Notes under the pieces: generated by a model
Seen by the model: only the letters and a program-made list of their open reading frames with translations
The model's database searches: none
Told to the model about the DNA's origin: nothing
Assembly (NCBI GenBank): GCA_035633255.1
Contig: DASQFD010000045.1
Span: 1-54,250 of the forward strand
DNA from: DASQFD01 sp035633255
GTDB taxonomy: Bacteria; Actinomycetota; Actinomycetes; Actinomycetales; Dermatophilaceae
Direction of reading: 5' to 3'
Length of the DNA stretch: 54,250 nucleotides
Made by a program: the position numbers and the translations under genes
Shown: piece by piece, positions 1 to 12,165 of the stretch
Layout of the letters: each line of letters begins with the position of its first letter
Numbering within the stretch: position 1 is the stretch's first letter

Positions 1-238
1 AGTCGTCGTGGCTGGCCCGGTACATGGCGAAGCCCCACAGTCGTGCCGAGCCGGCGTAGCGCAGTCGGCACAGCGGCTGTACCTGGCCGTCGCCGAGGAC
101 GGCGTCGATGTAGGCGAACCCGGCTCGGTACCGGAGCTGAAGCTCGGTGATGGCGGGCCAGTGCTCGCGGGCGTGGGCGGTGAGCCGCTGGCGAAGCGAG
201 CTCTTGGTCGAGGCCCTCGTCCGGACACGGTAAGGCGC
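1..238 (-). CDS. Conserved hypothetical protein, C-terminal end cut off by the window edge
   Basis: The minus strand from about 238 down to the window edge is open and reads as a real protein. It begins near APYRVRTRASTKSS, continues with AHAREHWPAITELQLRYR and FAYIDAVLGDG, and ends with LRYAGSARLWGFAMYRA. The pattern of Tyr, Trp and Phe in charged context resembles a small conserved actinobacterial protein of unknown function that I recall only in general terms. The 5' end is unresolved: no ATG or GTG lies in frame just upstream, and the nearest in-frame GTG is near 391. Between 239 and 430 I see no convincing gene. The start could be truncated or frameshifted. Confidence 0.5.
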
Positions 239-430
239 TCGACGGGCCGACCTGTCACATCTGCGATGAGGCCGAAGTCCAGGCCCGTCGTCGGGCGTAC
301 GCCATTCACGACGACCAGCGCGAGCCTTCGACGCTCGTGCGGAAGCCGGCCTCGCACAAGCCGACCAGGTCCAGGTCTCGCGCTGTGGCACCGTCCGGTG
401 CCGAGGTCGCCACGGGTCTCCGGTGCGGGA

Positions 431-1135
431 ATGTCGTCGCAACTCGTGGCGGTGGCCTTCGACGCCGCGGACCCGGCCAATCTGGCGCGGTTCTGGGCGA
501 CTGTGTTGGGCCAGCGGGTGGTCGACGACAACGGTGGCGTGCTCCTGCCCGGTGCGCAGACTCAGCTCGGGCTGCGCTTCGTCCACGCACGCGCGGGGAT
601 TCCCCGGCGGGGTCGCCGTATGCATCTGCACCTGACCAGCGCCGACCACGACGACCAGCATCACACCGTGGACACGGCGCTCCGGCTCGGCGCGGCGCAC
701 CTCGACGTCGGGCAGCGCCCGGGGGAAGGTCACGTCGTGCTGGCCGACCCGGAGGGCAACGAGTTCTGCGTGATCGAGCCGGGCAACGCCTACCTCGCCG
801 GCTGCGGCTTCCTCGGCGAGCTGTCCTGCGATGGCACCCGTGAGGTCGGCCTGTTCTGGAGCCGGGTGCTGGGCTGGCCGCTGGTGTGGGACCAGGACGA
901 GGAGACAGCGATCCAGTCGCCAGTCCGCGGTACCAAGATCGGACGGGGTGGCCCCCCGCTGACGCCGAAGGAGGCGAGGAACCCGCAGCGCCTGGAGCTG
1001 TTCGCCGTGGACGGTGCTCTCGGAGGGTAGGTCGAACGGCTGTCCTTGGGTGCGGCTCGGTTGCCAAAGCACCAGGTGGGCTACGTCGTGCTGGCCGACC
1101 CCGACGGCAACGAGTTCCTCCTTCGGATGGGCTGA
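431..1135 (+). pseudogene. Two-domain VOC (glyoxalase-like) protein split by an in-frame amber codon
   Basis: The frame from ATG 431 encodes two repeats of the glyoxalase/bleomycin-resistance (VOC) fold. The first starts MSSQLVAVAFDAADPANLA and closes with VVLADPEGNEFCVIEPG. The second starts near FLGELSCDGTREVGLFWSRV. TAG at 1028-1030 interrupts the second repeat, but the same frame continues without shift through VERLSLGAARL and VVLADPDGNEFLL to TGA at 1133-1135. The residues on both sides of the TAG are those expected at that point of a VOC domain, so one base change (for example GAG to TAG) explains it. A truncated but working 199-residue protein ending at 1030 is the alternative. The substrate is unknown. 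Confidence 0.7.
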
Positions 1136-1191
1136 CGGGCGCCTGACGGATCACGTCGCCCACGACCGCTCAGGACCTGACCGGCCGACGG

Positions 1192-2082
1192 TCACCGCAG
1201 ACCGGCGGCGATCTCCTCGAGAGCCTGGGCAAGCGCGACCGTGGGAGTCCAGCCCCAGCGGTGAGCGCGCTTGGCGAGCAGCCGGCCGGTCCACGCCTCC
1301 TGGTCGTCCCAGACCGGCGTGACACCGACGGCGCGGGTGACCGTGTTGTAGTAGTCACGGACGGTCGCCGGGCCGGCTGCGACGTTGACCGGGGTGCAGG
1401 CGTCGGGCACCGGTCCGCTCGAGGGGCCAGGAGAGGTGGCCACGCGGCCCGTCAGGACGTCGGCGGCAAGGGTCACGAGGTCGTCGACGTGCACCCAAGC
1501 GAAGCTCTGGCCGGGCGCGGCGTGACGCGCAGCCTCGTGCTCGCGGATCACCGCCGGCCGCAGGGTGTTCCAGATGGAGCTCTCTCCCGGGCCGAGGATC
1601 GCCGGGGGGCGCAGCAGCACTCGCGTCAGTCCGTCGACGGACGCCAGGGCGAGGTCGGTGTCGCGCTTGGTGACGGGGTAGTCGCCGGCGTCGTCACCGA
1701 CGAGCGGCGCGGACTCGTCGACGTCACCGACACCGGGTGAGCGGTCGTAGACGGCGGCGGTCGAGACGTGCACCAGCAGCTCCACCCCGGCTGCGGCGGC
1801 AGCCCGGGCGAACGTCGTGGTGCCCTCCACGCCGACGCGGCGCTGCACCCGCTCGTCGCTGCCCATCGGGTGCACCGTGGTGACCGCCGCGTCTGCGCCG
1901 GCGAGGACCGCGGCGGCGACGTCGGGATCGGCGAAGTCGCCGACCTGTTCCGCGACACCGGGCAGCGCCGGCGCCGCGCCGGGTCGGCGCACCAGCGCGC
2001 GGACACTCACACCCCGGTCGGCGAGGGCGCGGCACAGGCGAGACCCGACAAAACCGTTGGCTCCGGTGACGACGACGACCAC
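1192..2082 (-). CDS. NAD(P)-dependent epimerase/dehydratase family protein (extended SDR)
   Basis: A Rossmann-fold oxidoreductase of about 296 residues. The N-terminus VVVVTGANGFVGSRLCRA carries the TGxxGxxG dinucleotide-binding loop right after the first beta strand. The catalytic YxxxK appears as YPVTK after a DES/V stretch in mid-protein. The family acts on nucleotide sugars or related carbonyl substrates; nothing here fixes the substrate. I chose the GTG at 2082 because the glycine loop normally lies within the first 10-12 residues. A longer form from GTG 2154 adds a low-complexity leader. It is convergent with the VOC pseudogene and separated from the next upstream gene by about 530 bp. 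Confidence 0.8.
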   Translation of the reverse strand: MVVVVTGANGFVGSRLCRALADRGVSVRALVRRPGAAPALPGVAEQVGDFADPDVAAAVLAGADAAVTTVHPMGSDERVQRRVGVEGTTTFARAAAAAGVELLVHVSTAAVYDRSPGVGDVDESAPLVGDDAGDYPVTKRDTDLALASVDGLTRVLLRPPAILGPGESSIWNTLRPAVIREHEAARHAAPGQSFAWVHVDDLVTLAADVLTGRVATSPGPSSGPVPDACTPVNVAAGPATVRDYYNTVTRAVGVTPVWDDQEAWTGRLLAKRAHRWGWTPTVALAQALEEIAAGLR

Positions 2083-2611
2083 GCCGCCATGCTTGCACGG
2101 GTCCGGTGCCGTTCCGATGGGCGACGACGGGTCGCTGTGCGGCCAGCGGGACACTCCCCCCCACCGTCCCGCCCCCGGCCCAGCGGAGTTCCACGACGTC
2201 GATGCGGAAGCGATCCCCCACAGACGACCTCACCGCCGCGGAACGGTGATCCTCGCAGGACCCGGGGATCGCCGGCTGGTTCGCAGTGGCCCCGGCCCGC
2301 ACCAGCGCGCCGGGGCCTCCGCCGTGGGGTGCCCCCGTGGGGTGCCCCCGTGGGGTGCCCCCGTGGGAGCCGAGACGCGCGATGCGCCGGCGACCGGCCA
2401 AGCACCGGACGGCGGCCGTGTTCCTCGCCGGAGTCCGGCGGCTCGTGACCGTCCCCCGCGCCGGTGGTCAGGGGGGAAAGGCGCCGGGCACCCGCGCTGA
2501 CCCGCCCGGCCGGTGGCGCCACCAGCCGACCACGCAGGGCAAGCCGGCGGGGCAGGGCGAGCCGACCTCACCAGGAGACCTCCCGGCATACGGCCGGATT
2601 TCCCCCGGCGG
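2083..2611. other. 529-bp intergenic region with a short GC-rich tandem repeat
   Basis: No reading frame here resembles a known protein and codon choice is not gene-like in any frame. It holds the 13-bp repeat at 2323-2367. It also holds one copy of the CGGCATAC octamer at 2584-2591, inside a small hairpin (CCGGC/GCCGG, 2583-2597) about 20 nt behind the stop codon of the RecB-like gene. The hairpin may serve as its terminator. I see no clear promoter for the epimerase gene. Confidence 0.5.
2323..2367. repeat. 13-bp direct tandem repeat, about 3.5 copies
   Basis: The unit CGTGGGGTGCCCC is repeated exactly at 2323, 2336 and 2349 and begins a fourth time at 2362. Each unit is itself nearly self-complementary (GGGG/CCCC), so the array could fold into several small hairpins. 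Confidence 0.85.
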
Positions 2612-3475
2612 CTAGTCGTCGGCGGGGACGGCGAGGCCGCTGCGGGCCGGGTCCAACGCGACCACGCCCGCCCCCTCGGGGAGCGGCGGCGGGGTGCCAC
2701 CGAACTCCGGGCAGAGCTCGCGGAAGTCGCACCAGTCGCAGAGCCGGGACACCCGCGGCCGCCAGTCGCCGGTCGCGGCGGCGCGGCCGATGGCCTGCCA
2801 CACCGCCCGCACGTTGCGCTCCAGCGCCAGCAGGTCGCGCTCGTCAGGCTCATAGCGCACGATCTCCCCGTCGCCGAGGTAGACGAGCTGGAGCAGCCTG
2901 GGCACCTCGCCGTGCAGCCGCCACAGCACCAGCGCGTAGAACTTCATCTGGAACAGCGCCTTGCCCTCGAACGCCTCCCGCGGCGCCCGTCCGGTCTTGT
3001 AGTCGACCACCCGCATCGCGCCGTCGGGGGCGACGTCGAGCCGGTCGACGTAGCCCCGTAGCACCAGCCCCTCACCCCCGTCGACGGGGGCGAGCTCGGT
3101 CTCGACGTAGAGCTCCCGCTCGGCGGGCTCCAGCCGGGTGGGGTCCTCCAGCCCGAACCAGCGCTCGACGAGGACCCCGGCGTCACGCAGCCACGACTCC
3201 TCGTCGAGGTCGTCGGCGTCGGCGACCATCCCCGCGAGCTCCGGCCGCTCCTCGGTGAGCTCGCGCCAGCGCGGCTCCAGCAGCGCCACCGCCGCCTCCG
3301 GGGTGCGCTGCTCGGCAGGCAACTCGAAGAGGTGCTCGAGCACCGCGTGCACGAGGGTGCCGCGCGCCGCGGCCGGTGAGGGCGGGCCGTCCAGCCGGTC
3401 GATGGTCCGGAAGCGGAAGAGCAGCGGGCACTGCTTGAAGTCGGCGGCCCGACTCGGTGACAGCGCGGCGATCAT
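2612..3475 (-). CDS. RecB-family PD-(D/E)XK exonuclease with putative Fe-S cluster
   Basis: A stand-alone nuclease of 287 residues. The N-terminus LSPSRAADFKQCPLLFRF is typical of RecB-like exonucleases. The core has YVDRLDV followed by VVDYKTGR, which supplies the Asp and D-x-K catalytic residues. Four cysteines fit a Cas4/AddB-type 4Fe-4S cluster: one near residue 16 and three in CDWCDFRELC close to the C-terminus. The start at 3475 is preferred over the ATG at 3499 because a -10-like TACGGT lies 7 nt before it, matching the leaderless layout of many neighbours. It probably acts in DNA repair; its neighbourhood near metH and trmI is conserved in actinomycetes. Confidence 0.85.
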   Translation of the reverse strand: MIAALSPSRAADFKQCPLLFRFRTIDRLDGPPSPAAARGTLVHAVLEHLFELPAEQRTPEAAVALLEPRWRELTEERPELAGMVADADDLDEESWLRDAGVLVERWFGLEDPTRLEPAERELYVETELAPVDGGEGLVLRGYVDRLDVAPDGAMRVVDYKTGRAPREAFEGKALFQMKFYALVLWRLHGEVPRLLQLVYLGDGEIVRYEPDERDLLALERNVRAVWQAIGRAAATGDWRPRVSRLCDWCDFRELCPEFGGTPPPLPEGAGVVALDPARSGLAVPADD

Positions 3476-3482
3476 GGGACAC

Positions 3483-3488
3483 ACCGTA
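3483..3488 (-). promoter_or_regulatory. -10 box TACGGT for the RecB-like gene (leaderless)
   Basis: On the minus strand TACGGT is followed by 7 nt and then ATG 3475, so transcription would begin at or next to the start codon. This hexamer decides between two possible starts. Confidence 0.5.
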
Positions 3489-3590
3489 TGTCGGCCCACC
3501 GACAGCGGCCGGCAGCCGTCCCCAGCGAGCCGCCGACGCGCGACCGGCGACCGGCACGGAGCCGGCGGCCGGCCGGCATACCTGCGGGTC

Positions 3591-7391
<3,801 letters not shown>

Positions 7392-7549
7392 GGGAGGTCC
7401 TCGGGTGGCTCACGGTCGCGCGGCACGCTGGGCGCGGCGCGGCAGGCTTGGCCACCCAAGTATGCCGGTCGGGGCACGCCGGTCGGGCGTCCGGCACCGG
7501 GCCCGTGCCGGGTCGCCGTCGGCCCGGCCTCGTCCACGGGCGCGGCGGG

Positions 7550-7555
7550 TAGGGT
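7550..7555 (+). promoter_or_regulatory. -10 box TAGGGT for the M50 protease gene (leaderless)
   Basis: TAGGGT is followed by 8 nt and ATG 7564. No ribosome binding site fits between them, which supports a leaderless transcript. Confidence 0.55.
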
Positions 7556-7563
7556 TCCGGCAC

Positions 7564-8673
7564 ATGTCCGACACGCCGTCCGGGGAGCGTTCCGGCCCCG
7601 GCCTGCGGGTCGCCACGGTGGCCGGTGTCCCGGTCTACGTCGGCGCGAGCTGGCTGCTGCTGGCCGTCGTGGTCACCGTGATCACCGCCGGTGACCTGCG
7701 GGAGCTGGGCGCCACGGCATACCTGGTCGGTGCCGGCCGCGCGCTCACCCTGCTCGTCGCGGTCCTGGTCCACGAGGCCGCACACGCGGTGACGGCCCGC
7801 AGGCTCGGGCTGGTGGTGCACCGGGTGGTCGCGGACCTCTGGGGCGGCCACACGGCCTACGACCCGCGGGGGGTGACACCCGCCCGGTCCGCGCTGATCG
7901 CCGTGTGCGGACCGCTCGCCAACCTCGCGCTGGCCGCGCTGGCGGCCGGCGCCGGCCTGTTCGTCGCGTCGGACGGCGTCGTGGGGCTGCTGCTGTGGGG
8001 CGCGGTCTGGTTCAACCTCCTGCTCGCGGTGTTCAACCTGCTCCCCGGGCTGCCGCTGGACGGCGGCCAGATCGTGGACGCGGCGGTGTGGGCGGCGACC
8101 GGGCGCCGGGACCGCGGGCTGGTCGCGGCCGGGTGGAGCGGGCGGGTCCTCGCGCTGCTGGTCGTCGCGGCCGTGCTCGTGCCGCCGCTGGTCTCCGGTA
8201 CGCCGGTCGTGCTCTTCTCGGTCTTCTGGGCGGTGCTCGTCGCGGGGTTCCTCTGGGTCGGAGCCAGCTCCGCCATCCAGGGCGGGCGGGCGCGGCGGGC
8301 GCTCGGCCGGGTGCGGGTGGGCGACGTGGCCGCCCCGGTGGCGGCGCTGGCGCCGGACACCCCGCTCGGGACGGCACTGCGGCAGGGGCACCTGGTCGTC
8401 TGCCCGGACGCCGCCGGGCGGCCCACGCTCGTCCTGCTGCCGCTGCCGGACGGCCGCGAGCTGGCGGCCCTCGACCCGTCCCTGCCGGTCTCCGCGGTCG
8501 CCACCCGGGTGCCGGACGGGTGCCTCGTCGAGGCGGACGCCGGTGCCGACGTCACCGACGTCGTCCTCGCGATGCAGACGACGCGCTGGGGGCTGGCCGT
8601 GCTCACCTCGGGGGGCCGGCCGTGGGGGGTGGTCGGCGCGGACGCGCTCAACGGCGCGCTGGCCGACTCCTAG
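7564..8673 (+). CDS. M50 family (site-2-type) membrane metalloprotease
   Basis: A polytopic membrane protein of 369 residues. The zinc motif HEAAH is in the second membrane segment, and the third ligand region NLLPGLPLDGGQIVD follows after two more segments; together they form the intramembrane active site of site-2 proteases. The C-terminal 110 residues are soluble, with a pattern compatible with a degenerate CBS pair (VGDVAAPVAALAPDTPLG and TTRWGLAVLTSGGR). Its substrate is unknown. It precedes trmI directly, and its TAG stop forms part of the trmI promoter. Gene order M50-trmI-arc is common next to actinobacterial proteasome loci. Confidence 0.9.
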   Translation: MSDTPSGERSGPGLRVATVAGVPVYVGASWLLLAVVVTVITAGDLRELGATAYLVGAGRALTLLVAVLVHEAAHAVTARRLGLVVHRVVADLWGGHTAYDPRGVTPARSALIAVCGPLANLALAALAAGAGLFVASDGVVGLLLWGAVWFNLLLAVFNLLPGLPLDGGQIVDAAVWAATGRRDRGLVAAGWSGRVLALLVVAAVLVPPLVSGTPVVLFSVFWAVLVAGFLWVGASSAIQGGRARRALGRVRVGDVAAPVAALAPDTPLGTALRQGHLVVCPDAAGRPTLVLLPLPDGRELAALDPSLPVSAVATRVPDGCLVEADAGADVTDVVLAMQTTRWGLAVLTSGGRPWGVVGADALNGALADS

Positions 8674-8676
8674 ACT
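8671..8676 (+). promoter_or_regulatory. -10 box TAGACT for trmI, overlapping the upstream stop codon
   Basis: TAGACT is followed by 7 nt and ATG 8684. Its first three bases are the stop codon of the M50 gene. Confidence 0.5.
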
Positions 8677-8683
8677 GCCCGCC

Positions 8684-9664
8684 ATGACAGCGACCGGAGC
8701 CGCGCGGCGGCGCGGCCCCTTCGCCGAGGGGGAGCGGGTGCAGCTCACCGACACCCGGGGTCGGCTGTCCACGATCACCCTGGGCGCCGGGAAGCAGTTC
8801 CACACCCACCGCGGCTTCCTCGCCCACGACGACCTCCTCGGCGTCCCGGACGGCTCGACGGTGACCAACACCACCGGCGTGGAGTACCTGGCGCTGCGCC
8901 CCCTCCTCTCGGACTACGTCATGTCGATGCCGCGCGGCGCCGCCGTCGTCTACCCCAAGGACGCCGGCCAGGTGGTCACCATGGCGGACGTCTTCCCGGG
9001 CGCCGTCGTGGTCGAGGCCGGGGTCGGCTCCGGGGCGCTGTCGATGTCCCTCCTGCGGGCGGTGGGGGACCAGGGTCGGCTGCTCTCCTTCGAGCGGCGG
9101 GAGGACTTCGCCGACATCGCCGTCGCCAACGCGCGCGTGTTCTTCGGCACGGACCACCCGGCGTGGACGGTCACCGTGGGCGACCTCGTCGAGGCCCTGC
9201 CGCAGCATGCCGAGGACGGCTGCGTCGACCGGGTGGTCCTCGACATGCTCGCCCCGTGGGAGTGCCTGGAGGTGGTCGCGGCCGCGCTCGCCCCGGGCGG
9301 GGTGCTCATCTGCTACGTCGCGACCACGACCCAGCTCTCCCGGGTGGCCGAGGCGGTGCGTGACTCGGGCGTCTTCACCGAGCCGCAGGCGTGGGAGTCC
9401 CTGGTGCGGGGATGGCACCTCGAGGGGCTCGCCGTGCGACCCGAGCACCGCATGCACGGCCACACCGGCTTCCTGATCACCACCCGGCGCCTCGCCCCGG
9501 GGGGGGCCCCGCCGCTGCGCAGGCGCCGCCCGGGACGGGGGTACGCCGCGGCCCAGGAGCAGGCGGCGAGCGCCCCGGAGGACGCGGCGTGGACGGCCGA
9601 GGAGCTCGGCGAGCGGGTGCCCTCGGAGAAGCGGGTGCGCAAAGTGCGCCGTTCCGTGACCTGA
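8684..9664 (+). CDS. trmI: tRNA (adenine-58-N1)-methyltransferase TrmI
   Basis: A 326-residue SAM-dependent enzyme that methylates A58 in the T-loop of tRNA. The N-terminal small domain has RGPFAEGERVQLTDTRGR. The Rossmann domain carries VVEAGVGSGALSMSLLRAV as SAM motif I, then VVLDMLAPWECL as the catalytic Asp region. The C-terminus (about 45 residues, Arg- and Glu-rich) goes beyond the catalytic fold. It lies between the M50 gene and arc, as in mycobacteria. The start at 8684 is supported by the leaderless -10 box. Confidence 0.93.
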   Translation: MTATGAARRRGPFAEGERVQLTDTRGRLSTITLGAGKQFHTHRGFLAHDDLLGVPDGSTVTNTTGVEYLALRPLLSDYVMSMPRGAAVVYPKDAGQVVTMADVFPGAVVVEAGVGSGALSMSLLRAVGDQGRLLSFERREDFADIAVANARVFFGTDHPAWTVTVGDLVEALPQHAEDGCVDRVVLDMLAPWECLEVVAAALAPGGVLICYVATTTQLSRVAEAVRDSGVFTEPQAWESLVRGWHLEGLAVRPEHRMHGHTGFLITTRRLAPGGAPPLRRRRPGRGYAAAQEQAASAPEDAAWTAEELGERVPSEKRVRKVRRSVT

Positions 9665-9695
9665 GTCGCCACCACCGAGGGAGCCCTGCCCGGGT

Positions 9696-9701
9696 TAGGG
9701 T
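9696..9701 (+). promoter_or_regulatory. -10 box TAGGGT for arc
   Basis: TAGGGT lies 48 nt before the start codon, so arc has a leader, unlike most neighbours. The predicted start of transcription is near 9708, directly at the hairpin 9709-9729. Confidence 0.5.
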
Positions 9702-9708
9702 CGGTGCA

Positions 9709-9729
9709 GGACGGCACGCAGTGCCGTCC
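9709..9729 (+). promoter_or_regulatory. Perfect 9-bp hairpin at the predicted 5' end of arc mRNA
   Basis: GGACGGCAC and GTGCCGTCC are perfectly complementary around a GCA loop. The stem starts about where transcription should start and ends before the AGGAGG at 9740. It could stabilise the mRNA 5' end, or be a repressor operator in DNA. Confidence 0.5.
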
Positions 9730-9749
9730 CATGCGAGCCAGGAGGCGCG

Positions 9750-11444
9750 ATGAGCGAGATCAGCCGCCCCGACGACAGCCACGCCCCCGAGCCGGAACCA
9801 CTCGGCCCCACGGACACCCGCACCCTCGGGCGGACGGTGGCCTCGCTGCGCTCGCAGATGTCGACCATGTCCGCCCAGAACGACCGGCTCGTGCGGACCC
9901 TGCGGGAGGCGCGCGAGCAGATCGTGACCCTCAAGGCCGAGGTGGACCGGCTGGGCCAGCCCCCGGCGGCGTACGGCACCCTGGTCGAGACCTTCGAGGA
10001 CGGCACGGTCGACATCCTCACCGGTGGACGCAAGATGCACGTCGCCGTCAGCCCCGCCATCGCGGAGGCGGACCTGGAGCCGGGCCGCGAGGTCATGCTG
10101 AACGAGGCCATGAACGTCGTGGCGGCGCACGGCTACGAGCGCACCGGCGAGGTCGTGCTGGTCAAGGAGATGCTCGAGGACGACCGCGTCCTCGTCGTCG
10201 CGCACGCCGACGAGGAGCGCGTCTGCCGGCTGGCGGCGCCGCTGGCCGGCGAGCGGATCCGGGCGGGTGACGCGCTGCTGCTCGAGCCCCGCACCGGCTT
10301 CGTCCACGAGCGGATCCCCCGGGCCGAGGTGGCCGACCTCGTGCTCGAGGAGGTCCCCGACATCGACTACGGCGACATCGGCGGCCTCACCGGGCAGATC
10401 GAGGCCATCCGTGACGCGGTCGAGCTGCCCTACCTGCATCCCGACCTCTTCAAGGAGCACCAGCTCAAGCCGCCCAAGGGCGTGCTCCTCTACGGCCCGC
10501 CCGGCTGCGGCAAGACGATGATCGCCAAGGCGGTCGCCGCCTCGCTGTCCCGCAAGATCGCGGAGAAGGAGGGTCGGCCGTCGGGGAAGAGCTACTTCCT
10601 CAACATCAAGGGCCCGGAGCTGCTGAACAAGTACGTCGGGGAGACCGAGCGCCACATCCGGGTCATCTTCCAGCGCGCCCGGGAGAAGTCCAACGAGGGC
10701 TTCCCCGTCGTCGTCTTCTTCGACGAGATGGACAGCCTCTTCCGCACCCGCGGGTCGGGCGTCTCCTCGGACGTCGAGACCACCATCGTCCCCCAGCTGC
10801 TCTCGGAGATCGACGGCGTCGAGGGCCTGGAGAACGTCATCGTCATCGGTGCGAGCAACCGCGAGGACATGATCGACCCGGCGATCCTGCGCCCGGGCCG
10901 GCTGGACGTGAAGATCAAGATCGAGCGGCCGGACGCCGAGAGCGCCCGGGACATCTTCAGCAAGTACCTCACCGCCGAGCTGCCGCTGCACCCGGAGGAC
11001 CTCGCGGAGAACGGCGGTGACCCGGCGGCGACGGTGGACGCGATGCTCACCGCGGTGGTCACCCGGATGTACGCCGAGGACGAGGAGAACCGCTTCCTCG
11101 AGGTGACCTACGCCGGCGGCGACAAGGAGATCCTCTACTTCAAGGACTTCAACTCCGGGGCGATGATCCAGAACATCGTCGACCGGGCCAAGAAGATGGC
11201 CATCAAGGACCTCCTCACCACGGGCCAGCGCGGGCTGCGGGTGGAGCACTTCATGCAGAGCTGCCTGGACGAGTTCAAGGAGAACGAGGACCTGCCCAAC
11301 ACCACCAACCCGGACGACTGGGCCCGGATCTCCGGCAAGAAGGGTGAGCGGATCGTCTACATCCGCACGCTGATCAAGACCAAGGCGGGCAGCGAGCCGG
11401 GCCGCTCCATCAACACGGTGGCCAACACCGGCCAGTACCTGTAG
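9750..11444 (+). CDS. arc: Proteasome-associated AAA ATPase (ARC/Mpa)
   Basis: The 564-residue ring ATPase that recognises pupylated proteins, unfolds them and feeds them to the 20S proteasome. The N-terminal coiled coil spans roughly residues 20-65; in the family this binds Pup. OB-fold interdomain sequence follows. Walker A is YGPPGCGKTM near 247-256, Walker B is VVFFDEMDSL near 320-330, and sensor residues lie in VIGASNREDM. The protein ends in GQYL, the C-terminal motif that docks into the alpha ring. A strong AGGAGG at 9740-9745 fixes the ATG. It is separated from the other proteasome genes by the tandem array and two minus-strand genes. Confidence 0.97.
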   Translation: MSEISRPDDSHAPEPEPLGPTDTRTLGRTVASLRSQMSTMSAQNDRLVRTLREAREQIVTLKAEVDRLGQPPAAYGTLVETFEDGTVDILTGGRKMHVAVSPAIAEADLEPGREVMLNEAMNVVAAHGYERTGEVVLVKEMLEDDRVLVVAHADEERVCRLAAPLAGERIRAGDALLLEPRTGFVHERIPRAEVADLVLEEVPDIDYGDIGGLTGQIEAIRDAVELPYLHPDLFKEHQLKPPKGVLLYGPPGCGKTMIAKAVAASLSRKIAEKEGRPSGKSYFLNIKGPELLNKYVGETERHIRVIFQRAREKSNEGFPVVVFFDEMDSLFRTRGSGVSSDVETTIVPQLLSEIDGVEGLENVIVIGASNREDMIDPAILRPGRLDVKIKIERPDAESARDIFSKYLTAELPLHPEDLAENGGDPAATVDAMLTAVVTRMYAEDEENRFLEVTYAGGDKEILYFKDFNSGAMIQNIVDRAKKMAIKDLLTTGQRGLRVEHFMQSCLDEFKENEDLPNTTNPDDWARISGKKGERIVYIRTLIKTKAGSEPGRSINTVANTGQYL

Positions 11445-11445
11445 G

Positions 11446-12163
11446 CCCCCGGGCGGCGCGGCGGGGGCCGGGTCCAGCCCGGACGCAGAAGGTTTCACCG
11501 GACGCGGTCATAGGGGCGTCCGATGCAAGGTTCCGCGTCCGAGCGCCGTCGGGACGCGCCGGTCGCGTCAAGTGCACCGCACCGGCCCGGGTGTGGTGCG
11601 ACGCACGCGCCGGTATGCCGTGCCCGCGCCCTGGCAGCCCCCGGGCGGCGCGGCGGGGGCGGGTCCAGCCCGGACGCAGAAGGTCTCACCGGACGCGGTC
11701 ATACGCGCGTCCGACGCAAGGTTCCGCGTCCGAGCGCCGTCGGGACCCGCCGGCCGGGTCGGGTGGCACCGCACCGGCCCGGGTGTGGTGCGACGCACGC
11801 GCCGGTATGCCGTGCCCGCGCCCTGGCAGCCCCCGGGCGGCGCGGCGGGGGCCGGGTCCAGCCCGGACGCAGAAGGTTTCACCGGACGCGGTCATAGGGG
11901 CGTCCGATGCAAGGTTCCGCGTCCCAGCGCCGTCGGGACCCGCCGGTCGCGTCAAGTGCACCGCACCGGCCCGGGTGTGGTGCGACGCACGCGCCGGTAT
12001 GCCGTGCCCGCGCCCTGGCAGCCCCCGGGCGGCGCGGCGGGGGCGGGTCCAGCCCGGACGCAGAGGGTCTCACCGGACGCGGTCATAGGGGCGTCCGACG
12101 CAAGGTTCCGCGTCCGACGCAGGTTTCCGCGTCCGAGCGCCGTCGGGACCGCCGGTCGCGTCC
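11446..12163. repeat. 192-bp tandem repeat array, about 3.7 copies, between two convergent genes
   Basis: The anchor GGGCGGCGCGG recurs at 11451, 11643, 11835 and 12027, exactly 192 bp apart. Copies 1-3 are complete; copy 4 stops just before the DUF3054 stop codon. The array fills the whole gap between the arc stop and that gene. Each unit opens with a GC hairpin (CCCC..GGGG; the first is 11444-11469 at the arc stop codon), then several GGACGC/GCGTCC inverted pairs. Each full unit has one GTATGCCG octamer (11613, 11805, 11997). The units differ by a few point changes, with copy 2 the most diverged around 11700-11770. Frames through it are open only because of the composition, and I see no protein in it. 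Confidence 0.92.
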
Positions 12164-12165
12164 GG

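Noticed and set aside
8..430. Extension of the VOC reading frame upstream to position 8
   Set aside because: The residues before Met at 431 do not resemble a protein, and the minus strand there encodes a better candidate.
7392..7549. Cobalamin riboswitch before metH
   Set aside because: The gap to the divergent gene is short and I see no B12-box-like sequence. The same holds upstream of kamD.
11446..12163. CRISPR array
   Set aside because: The units are 192-bp direct repeats with no unique spacers, and no cas genes are nearby.
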